Positions 40,001 to 52,000 of a stretch of 64,000 nucleotides of DNA are shown here, in pieces. The DNA is taken from NCBI RefSeq assembly GCF_041381155.1, contig NC_091143.1, forward strand, positions 22,967,695-23,031,694. Direction: 5' to 3'. Position 1 is the stretch's first letter. Every line of letters starts with the position of its first letter. The stretch is from Argopecten irradians (Eukaryota > Mollusca > Bivalvia > Pectinida > Pectinidae). The position numbers and the translations under genes were made by a program. The notes under the pieces are model-generated. The model made no database searches, was not told where the DNA came from, and worked only from the letters and a program-made list of their open reading frames with translations.

Positions 40001-43000
40001 GTCTATGGAAATAAATCGGATGACAGTAGCAGATTCTCTGTTTTGTTTGATTACAGGAACATAGTTAGAAGGGATTGCAGGGACTGTATTGTTATGGCTC
40101 ACTTACCTTTGCCTCTTTTTGGGAGTGCTGCTGAGTTTGTTCACCTGAGACAGGATGAGATCGGCCAATTTGTCCTCAAACTCCTGGGCCCAATATTTAA
40201 GTATAGATACCGTGAAAAAGTCATGCTTTTTACAGTCGCGACACAAGACTGGCCGAAGTAAGTCTGCTGAAGGTCTGCAAGGAAAGTCATTACCAGATGA
40301 ATTTTAGCTTTTTCATTCTATGTGTCACTTTGTGATGCTGTACACCTTTTGAAAAGTTACTAATAAGTTCTTATCAATTTATCTACCTTGATTAGATTCC
40401 ATACTGCATTAAAAACTAGTAACTTTATATCATTAATACATAAATTCTCTCAGATTCAGAAGCTCCTTATCAGCAAAATGTTTTAACACCTCCTTTTTAA
40501 TGTCCCTTTTAGATTCTTGTAGCATATTATCATCTAACTCACACTTACCCTTCCATCTTCAACAGTACCAGCATACTGGACATAGCTTCTGCATGGCCTG
40601 AAATTGGAATGGTTTAAAACCAAAATTGTATTATCACAAGAACATGAATTGTGTACATTAAATATGTAACAATAAATGTATGTGTGGAGTAATTAAAATA
40701 TATATACCCGGTATAACCCATTAGATAAACACTATTATACAACACACAATCCTTATCTCAATAAAACAGATATACAAGTAAAAGACTTTATCCCACCCGT
40801 AAAGACAACAGAATAAATGACTCAGGCCAAATGTCATCCCCCTCACCCTCTGAAGTTGGGCGGACAGCTGTGTTTTAGTCAATAAGACATGTGTATTGTA
40901 ACTTCTTATTTTCCTACACAAGCGCAGAATATGCCACCATACTAGGATTACATTAATTATAGAATATCACCTAAATTTGGTCCTTATTTCATCCTAGCAT
41001 ACATACTCATGAAGTCCAGTTTAGGCAGTATCGGCATGATGTACTCCACAGGGATGTTATGGGCTGTGATAAGCTGCCACAGGAAGTACTGCTCCAGGGT
41101 CTCCCAGTCCAGGCTGGCATCTGTAGGACGGAACAACATTTAAATTTAAAGGGAAAGGAAACAACGTTAACACATGAAACATAGTTCATCTATTAATTTC
41201 TGTTTTAAAGTATGCAATTTCTCACTATTCCTTTTTCACCTCCTGCTTTCTTTTTTCATTCTTATAATTATTTTTTTTCTCGCTTTCATTTTAAGATACA
41301 TCTATTGGAATACCCCTATACTAAACAGTTTTGCCAAAGACAATTATTACTTACTCAAAACAGACAAAAACGAATCCTTCCTGAACATTACTAGGTGTCC
41401 CTGGAGAATTTGACAAATCAGATCTTGGAGCTGAAAAGTATTAAGAATACATTATCTGAAATGTTACATTAATATTTGAGAAACAAAAATTTTCAGACTA
41501 GTAACGCCAGATCCGTTTGGTTACAGTGCTCAAAGTCAGAAAACAAAATACAGTGGACCCGCGATAATGCGGACGCCGATAGTCCGGAAAACTCACAATC
41601 CGGACGGAAATATCAGGGAACGGATTTCTCAGGGAACGGATTTCCGTAACGGTAATTATACTCACTAGTCCGGAAATTCGTATTCCGAATCCGGAACTCC
41701 ATTTTGGGAACGGAATGTAATTTTCGTTAATAAATTCCCGCAATTATCCGGACAATTTGTTGTCGCGACGTGCCGAGAAAATCCAAGGCCAGCTACAGTC
41801 ATGTTTACAATACACACTATCACTTGTCACTGACTGTGTTGTCATAACGACGGCTGCCAGGTCATAGCCACGGGCGTTTACCTGAACACCTTTCCCACAC
41901 GGGTACATGCAGTCATGTAACGGTTCATTAGTTTTCTATAGATCAAACTTCAGTGTTGTAATTGAGATACGCAATATATTTTTAGCCACACGCTTTTAAA
42001 AATGCAGTTTGAGTTTGGGTACGGGTACGTATGTTGTAGATACCTTACTTGTTTCGCATGCAGAATATATCGCTATGAGTATCGGATACAATAAAGTGAG
42101 ATAATACTCACAAAATTAATAATAATTTTAAATGTATGTGGATCTATTCGAATTCATCGTCTGTGGTATAAGATATAAAGGCTACGGCATATGCCATTTA
42201 CACGTGTGTGATATTGTGCACGAAGTTAGACGTGAACGGCAGCTGAGGACAGGTTCCAACTGAAATGACTGTGTAAATTGTTATTATTATTTCTTTTTTT
42301 TTCCGCGATAACGTTATGTGTTTTCTTTCTCACTCTCTTTTTGAATATATTGAACATATATTGTATCTCTTTTAGAGGAAATAAAGAATGAATGAATGAA
42401 TGAAAGTGAACGTGCGCGTGGTTGTTACACGTCTGTAAGTCAGAAAGCAAAGACTTGTGGAAATGGTGATCAAAACACACATTATATAAAAGAGCAATTA
42501 TATAAGTTCATAAAATGTTCACAACTATTTGTTATCATAGTTTTTTTATGCCAAGAACGTAGATGATATTGATCCTTGGTTAGGCAATTTGCCGTACGAC
42601 AGATCAAGAGTGGGATAGGTAGTTATATGCATACATAGTGCACAATAAACGACGTCACGGCCTTATGTTTCGTATTTTGAAAAAGAAATATGTTTATTTA
42701 ATATTCTTAACGTAATGATATAAGAATACCTATAAAAGGTATTACCTATAACAAACAAAGTATTAAAGCCTATCATTGATTACAAGGTCAAGGGGAGTAA
42801 CTCGTACGTGACAATTTAATTGACTAAGAACACGGAATTCGTCTGTCTGGAAAACTCGTAATCCGGACAGTTTAGGCTGGGAACCAAGGTGTCCGGATTA
42901 TCGAGGGTCCACTGTAAAGAGCCTTCAATAATTCAATATAGATTATATTAAATTGATCGTTTAGGAAAAATGAACAGGTTAACGTATTACTTGAAAAATG

Positions 43001-46000
43001 GAAAACATCCAAACTTTTTTTGAGTAGTTTTTAATTGAGTTTTGAGCATGACAAATTAATTGCAATAAATGTTCCATCTGCTGAACTTAATACAATGTAC
43101 TAGTTGTTGTTGTTGCTAACAGCACTGATTAGTGTAAGTTACTTCCTACCTGTGTCCCATCAATGGCAGAAACAATCATATTCAACAATTCTGAATTCCC
43201 AATGGCTATCCTCGGAAACTGAAAAGAAACATAGACTTTTATCTCTTTTTTGTCACATAACATTTATCATGTTCCTTTCAAGATTGCAATCATATCAATA
43301 TAAATTTCCCATATATTTCACACATCATATGGATGAAAATTAGATTACAATTTTTACAAGGAGATCATATATACCTTATCAACTTGTTGATAGGATCATC
43401 GTAAAATTTGGAGGTATCAAAGATTTCAAGAAATGAAAGAGCACATTTGATCAGGATAAAAAAAACATTCAAAATGAAGTTCAAGATAATGCTGTGACCA
43501 AGGACATAAATATATTATTTTCAAAATGCCTTCAATAAAACCACATTATCTGTGTCTGTGCAGACTTACATTCGTATAGATGTCTGGCATAATGAACGTA
43601 AAAAGTCGGATATCATCTTCTTGGGCCAACTAAAACAATTAAAATATGAATTACTTAATAGCAAATTGAAAGAAGCTAATCTTTATATTAGGTAAAAAAA
43701 TATTTTGAATTCTGATATGAAAATGCATTAATATCCTTTCAACATCTGTGACCGTTACCAAATATTCCTGATGATTCCAGAAGCTTTTCTTTCCAAGCCT
43801 ATGATAATTCATTTTTCTTACAAACATTTGTTGTAGACACTGTGCTGCCTTTAGATTCAGGGCAATTCTACAGTTACATTTTATTACAACAATATAGACA
43901 TTTAAACATTTCTTACAAACAACCATTACAGAGATTCAGTTGTGGACAGGACAGTATTACCTTTAGGTCCGACATCAGACACGACTCCAGATCTTTGTTG
44001 TCCAAACTCTTACAAAAATCTTTGTAGGAGCTCATCTTCTCATCATTCACTTTCCTGTAACCATGACAACCACTTATAGCCCAATTTCAAATAGCTTCCA
44101 ATGAATTTATCAAATAAAAGAAAATATGAAAATTTGGTAGTTAATCAGACAAATTATGAAAACTACCGTTATGTTTTATTCCTGAGACCTCCAAATCACC
44201 AATATCTCTTTATTTAAGTCTATGGAATCGTGATGTCGTGTGTATAATTCTCACTTTACTTTTTCCAAATAAACTTAAGTCTCAGACACAAGGAAATGCA
44301 TCTTTATATAGTACATCCCCTTATTAGAATATGATACCTACCCCACTTTAACGAAGTACAGTAGGTGATAGCCTATCCGAGGCTGTTTACCATACATCTC
44401 CCCTAACAACTGTAACACAGGCTGACGACTGGGGTCCTCTTCTGACAGAGTACATAAAAACCTGTAAAACAATGTATCACAGATAAATCACCTTCTATGT
44501 GAATGTGGAGAATAATGAAAAGTTAAGGTTCTCTTTACCAGAAGACAACATGTCAGACAACTTAACCGGCATGGCCAATTATTGTATAGCGTTCATTTGT
44601 TTTCACTTGTTCCAATTTACTAAATGGATTGAACAATGATATTAGAAATGCCCCCAGTGTTGCTGTTTTTAAACAAAAATATTTAAAGGATGTGTTTTCA
44701 CAATTTTAGTTTTATACTTTCTACCAATATTTTAGAAAGCAACCCTATTTACATGTTGATATGAATGTATATGTCTTTTACATTAAGGTATTGTCTGTAT
44801 TAAACTGTTGTCTCTGATAACTTTAATATTGATGCAGGGCCATATTGTAAATTAGACTTGTCTAAATATGTAACCCTGGTTAAATAAAAGATTTTATCAT
44901 TATTTATTATTATTATTATGGACTGAGAAGAATGTATGGATCAATTATAAAAGTAAACATAAGCCATGTACTAAATACCATGATAGGAAATTAACAATCA
45001 ACCATAACAAGAAAAGATCAATATTTGAAAAGAAAATTTGCAAAGGCATCATTGAATGCTAACTTACCTAAACATTACAAATAATGGTGATCCTACAGAA
45101 TCTTCTAACGACCTGTAATACAAAAACATAGAATTAATATGTGTATACCAAACAGAATCTTCTAAAGACTTGAAATACAAAAACATAGAATTAATATGTG
45201 TATACCAAACAAAAAGATTTTCTAGTTTTATTCAAATCACATCTCCATTCTTACATAGCTATATATTTTCCTTAAATTCACACAAGCAACAACATTTAGC
45301 CACTTACTCTTCGTCTGTCTCCTGAGGGAATATAGAGGTGCTGAAATGGCTGCTGAGGATCTCACAAAGACATGTGGCTAGCGGCGTGGCTGTATCCTGG
45401 TCAAACTCATCCTGTTAAATTGATACGACAAACATTTTATATAAAATATATTTTTTTGGTAAATTTGTATATTTATTTTTCATTTTGAGCTTCTTTATCA
45501 ATTATACGCTATTACATATGTATTGGAATGCAAATGGGCCAATAATCTGAAATAAGGTAGCAAATCTGGCTTGTGTTTGGAGGTCCTGGTTCACCCAGGT
45601 TGGGCTGCTTTATTATCCTCTCTCCTATTACATATTTAAATACTGTACATAGACTCACTCAATATGACTCTGATATCCTTTTATATGTTGTTGAATTTAT
45701 AAAGCTAATTAATGCATATGGTGACATCTTTCATTGAATGTTTACTGATGACAAATTTTATGTAATTGATGAGAGAACAAAATAATTTACCTCATTTAGC
45801 ACTGTCTGCATAATTCTATCCATGATCTCACACTGGATTTCTGGGTCCCTAAAACAAATGTAAAGCTGTGTATAGTATCCAAAACAAAATAATTTGATAT
45901 CAGCCATTTTTGACTTAAACCAGGCACAATAGTTTTTAAGGCCAGGTAATTACCAAAAATGGTCATAACTTTTTATTGTAATAAGTAAGAATTTGAAAAA

Positions 46001-49000
46001 GAACATTACAACTTAAATCGTGCCTATCAGCCAATAAAGACTTGTTTTTAAAGTCATAATCTAAACACTATTTAATGTCACATAATGTGTGTTCTGGCCT
46101 TACTTCTCGGCTTGAAGCTGTTCTGTGAAGTCCTGGAGGTCACCGCCCAGCTGTGGTAAGATGTCCGTGATATCCACATGTTGGTAACGTGAGTCTTGTA
46201 TTGGCTGGAACTTTGTTTCTGATGGTTTTAATTTCCCTGCATAAGTAAGATCATCTTATAACTGTGATGTTTATTTCATATATTGCCCTATATAAACTGA
46301 TGTTTTTCAATATTGTTAGAATTCCACTTCAAGTTATCATACATTTGATATTTAATATCTCAATATTTATCACTTGTTTGAAAGAATAACATCACAAAAT
46401 TTGTGAAAATATAACATAATTTTCCAATGTTGATGATGTAACAATCATTACATGACTGTACCTGTGATGATTTGCGCCATCATGTTTCAGCACCAAAAGT
46501 GATAAATATGATAAATGTGTACTTTTAGAGTATAAACTGAAAATATCAAAGGAAACTAAAAGACAAACCTATTGGTACGTCATCATCCTCATCACTGAAG
46601 GCAGCGTGGTCGTCCGACAGATTGTTATCCACATGGTTACCATTGTCAATCTCTATCACATCTTTGTTGTTAAGTGGCTCCTCTTTAACTGAATCAAGTA
46701 TAAAGCCAAAGTAATAATTCTAATTCAATCTAAATACATTCCAAAGTATATCTAAAAAGCATGGGGCACAATTTTTCATAGTGTAAAAACTTTAAGGTAA
46801 AATGTGTTTGCTTGATCAAATGTTCATTAGGACAGGTTATATTCATTCATAAATATCAAATTAGCAACTCCTTGAATAATGATTTGAAAGAACCAAAAAT
46901 GATACATCATACATGTATCACTATTCCCAGTGAAATTTTTTTTAGCGACTCTGGAAGTTAAAGGATAATTCAAAACTTCTTTATTTCTGATCAAGATGAT
47001 TATATCACAGACAGTGAATACAAATTTTACCTCAATGTAGAGACACAGTAACAAATACTGACCTTCTTGTGAACAGAACTCCAGAAAGTTTTCCCTGATT
47101 AAAGCTCGTAAATCTCGATCTAGCTTTGGGTTATCAAAAAGTGGCGACAAAGATCTGCAAAACAAAGGTCTCCATATATAATTCAAAATTGAAAAACAGT
47201 AATGCTTGAATCCACAAACTATTTGTTTATCACAAATTGATTACTAGAATTTACATTACATCAACACTCTTAATGTGCAGCCTCAAGTCAATGTCATGTA
47301 ATGAAAAAGGATACTTACTGCAAAACTCTTTTGTCTAGAATGGTCTTGAGTGATGTGAAGATCCCTTGTTTTACATGAACTTTTAATGGTAAACTGAAGT
47401 GGGGCATTATCTGCAAACAAAACATATTGTATATCTGTAACAATGCAAACATTCATCAGTGACCATTCTTATCAACATCCCAGAACCTAAATTGTCATTA
47501 CATAGTACATCTTACAAACAGTGATCTTTCTAATCTTCTGTGTTACTCATAGTGTAAATCTTTTTGTCACATACCATTAATGTAGACAGCTCTAGAGACC
47601 AATCCCTTCTGGAGCTGATAGGATAATGCTTATAGCTACATATGTATTTCTCAAATTATTCATCTAAAAGTTACTTGATAGTGTTGACCGCCAGGAATTC
47701 AGTCAGATCATATTTTTAGATGCACTATTTGCTAAGACAATTTTGGTTATATACCTAGTAATGTCTGTATTACATAAATATTTCTACCTCCATATGAAAT
47801 TTAGATATGATGAAACCGGACAGGCAGGACGGTTCTAGGTACCAGTAATAGTTACCATTAGCAACTTCCTATTTCAAGGTAGACACATAATACGCTGCAA
47901 TAAATCAACACTGTGTGATTTATTAAAAATTATGACCTATTTCTTTATTGTCATTGTTACAAGTAGCAATGATATAGAAGAGGATACTTACGCGACAGAG
48001 AAAATCTAACAGGGTGGCTGTGATGGCAGGGTGGGGACGGATGGAGTGGAACATCACAAGAATCGCAGGTTCTGTAACATAAATCATCACCATAACGGAT
48101 TGATATCTACCAATCAAGGTCACGGTGGTCAAGTAAAGCTGGTATATATGCATATTACCACAAGAATAGCAGGTTCTGTGACATAAAAATCACTAAACAA
48201 TATATATAAATGGATTGATATAAAGTAATTAAGGCCATGGTGGCCAAGTAGTTAATATGTACCAATATGTTACCACCTCTGGGTCACGAGTTCAAATCCC
48301 ACAAATCAAACTAAGTAATCAAGTACTGAGAGTACAGTGAATACAGCGCATAGAGGAAAAAATAAATTCTGAAACATAAATCTTCTACAACCAATACATT
48401 CTAGGTAAAGAATAAGAATGCTCCATTAAAAGGTTTACTGATTTTTACAACAGAGTTTTACAAATTTCTGAATGTCCTGCAGTCTGCTATGATGTGCTTG
48501 TGTTCTTGACCAAAATATTTAAATGTGATTCCAGTATTTCTTTCAGTCAACATGTAACAGGTCTCCTTTTAAGTGAGGTTGCCATATACTACAACATAGG
48601 AACCCTTCCCCAAAACAACTGGATGGTCAAAAAACAAATAAGGCTGTTAATTCTTCAGAAATCAAAGACTGAAAAGCTCCTGTCAATGTCAACATTGTCT
48701 TATACTATCCATTAGGAATAATTCATATCATACAGTATGAACACCTTTACCTATCATACAGTATGAACACCTTTACCTATCATACAGTATGAACACCTTT
48801 ACCTAACAAACTCACCTATGTTCATAATGCTGTCTTTTTCTGGATCGAAGAAGAGCCAATCATAAAACAGGGCCAGCTTAGCATTGGTGGCAGCAACATT
48901 GGACTGATGTAAAGAATTATATCACCATTAGTTACAATGTAAATCATGCATAAAATACTTTTCTCATAATGACATTGGCATTATGTAAAACAAGTTACTT

Positions 49001-52000
49001 TCATGGATTTCATAGACAATAAAAAATTGCAAAAAAAATAATCTTCTTTAATCTGAATCAAGACTTTCCAAAGTTGCAAAAAAATGATCTTCCTTAATCT
49101 GAATCAGACTTTCCACAGCTTAATTAACATTCTGTCATTGTGGTTTTATTTCACTTTGGAAAGGAATGTTTATACTTAGTTTTTGAAAAAAAAACCCAAA
49201 ATATGCAATTCTTCAGTTTTTGAAGAAAAAGGATGACGCCATTTCTACAACTAACCATTTAGTCACAATAGGTTTATTTCATTTTGGGTTGAAAGGCCCA
49301 CTACCTTTCCGAAACGGCTTTTAATTTTTAAAATGGGAAAGTAAAACAAGATCGATAATTTTGTAGAGTCTTAAAAATTATTAACTTACCACTAATACTA
49401 CATTTATCATCACCTTCAGAACGATTTGATTAAAATAAATAAAATGTTTATTTTCATAACGCGGGTCGTATTATGTTTCCCACCGTCGTCCTAAATACCG
49501 CGCGGTAGTTGACTATCACTGCGCCAGATGGCAAAACAGCGAATGGACTCTCCACTGTTTTCATATATTACGCAGGAAATCTTGCATATGTTTGGTGTCG
49601 TAACCTTATTTTAGGTCATCGGTATGCATTTTCTGATGTTATTAATGTTCTTTAAGAAACCTATATATTTTGCTCCGGAAAGGTTATGGGCCTTTAAGTG
49701 AGTACTTACGGTACATGTAGTCAGTAACCAGCCAATCACAGCCCAGCGTGGAATGATGTCCGAGCAGATCAATTCATTTGGAGGATGGAACACAGCACAT
49801 ATGTAACGTATCAGGTCACATCTTAATGACTGGCTCTCTGGGGTCGACAGATACTGGAAATAACATCAAAATACTGGAAAACCATGTAAAACAAATCTCT
49901 ACAAACACATGCATAGGCAAATTATAACTCTTGCTTTTTTACAAATGGAAAACAGTTCTAAGATATATATATGTATTACATTAAATCACATTTGATGGTA
50001 TAAATTTTAAAGAAAAATGTATCAAAGCTAAAACTACAAACCTGTCTTTGGAACCAATCTTGAAATCTTTTATGCTGCCCAAATTTCACCTGTAACAAAC
50101 AATTAATTACAGAATTGTAAATCCAAGTACTGATCATTAGATCAGGTATTAAACAAGAAATACACACTTTGTTGAATTCTTATTTTTCTTATTCCCACAT
50201 TTTTAATTAAACTCAATATTAGCTTATATCAACCCTCAGTTTTATTAATGCTAAACAAAATTATCGGGGGAAAATGATTGAAATACTGTCAAATGAATGT
50301 TCGCAAAAAGAAATTCAGGTATGATTTAATTTTGTTGACTCCCAAAGGTAACCTTCAATAAAAATTAGTAACAGCAACTATGGTAATGATCTTTACCTTG
50401 GTAACGAGAAATACAAGCTTGGTTTCCATGTCTGGTGTTAATCTACTGATTAAAAACTTCCTGGATGTTCTCATTAACATCAACTGCTGAACACCTAAAA
50501 TAAAACAAATTCAGAGTCTAAATTATTTATTATTGGCATTTGACCAGAGAACAATTACAAGTAATCGAAATAGCCTTCGATTACCGATTACTGTCGATTA
50601 CTTGAGAAAATGTTATTAATTACAATCGATTACGATTACACGATTACGATTACCCCATACCTGATGTCAGAAATAGATTAGAATACCATCGGGGTGTAAC
50701 AATACATCAATCTATCAATATAATGTGATTGTTTTACTCGATAAATCAATGGAAAATTCAGCAAATATTTCCTACCTGTGAACTGTGCATGGATTGCTGA
50801 AGGGTTTTGTACCATGTCTTTCCATAACTTCTCAAAATCTGAAATCCTTGCAACATTTTGTAGCAGCCTTACAAGGTCTCGTCCGATGTGGATACAGTCT
50901 GTCCACTGTTAACATAAACAGACTTCAGCGTCAGAGGCATGGGTTTACACATAACAAAGACATCTTAAAGGGAGCTAGTATAAATCAGAATACACATAAC
51001 AAATACATCTAATAGGGAACTAGGATAAGTTGAAGTTGTTAACAATGATATTGGTACAAATTTCAATGAAATCCAATCACTGTTACTGGTCTTACTGTGA
51101 ACCAGGTTATTTTCACAGCAACTTACCTCGGGGAATTTCCTTTTTTAATACCTTATAAATTTTTACGACAATTTGATATCCTGATTTTGACCCATATGGT
51201 TCTATTGTACAAGCCCTTGCAATATTTAAATCACAAAACTTAATACAGAGTCAATTAAAGCTGCTTTGACCTGATAAGTATCAAAAGAAATATGACTCTT
51301 AATTTTTTGAATAAGCCGAAATATTCTGAATTCTACCGACTGATGGAAATCTAGTGTTTGAACAAATTAATTTTAAATGTAACATTTTCCTGATGATATC
51401 CTTTTACCTTTTCTCGCAGTAGACCAATACAAAGTTCAACCTCCCGTTGTCGTAAAGTGACAAACAATGGACCGTTGTGGTCCTCAATGACTCGAAGATA
51501 TGTGTACACAACAGTGGCTATTAGGGATGGGAACTTGTCCAACCATGGTCTGAAAACAAAAACAGTCTGTTCTTTAAAACAATTTGAACATATAAATATA
51601 TTGATACTGATTTGACAAATGTCTGTCACAGAAATTTGGTTTTATTAGTTAACATCTTACTATAAACAGCCAGGGTAATTTAAGGACATGCCAGGTTTAG
51701 ATAGTAAAGAAAAGCTGGAATATTCAAAGAAAAATCACCACATGGACATTAAATTTGTGACGCAGTGGAAAACGGTTTATGATAATATTTCAAGACATCT
51801 TAATTCTTAAAGACCCGCTACCTTTCTGAAACAGCTTTTTATTTTCAAAATTGGAATGCAAAACAATTTTGAACATTTTGTAGAGTCGCAAAAGTTATTA
51901 GCTTACAGTTAGTAATTTCCTTATAATCACATTTTAAGCAATTTAATTAAAAATAAATCAAATGTTAATATTCATAACGCGGGTTTCCCTCCATCGTCCT

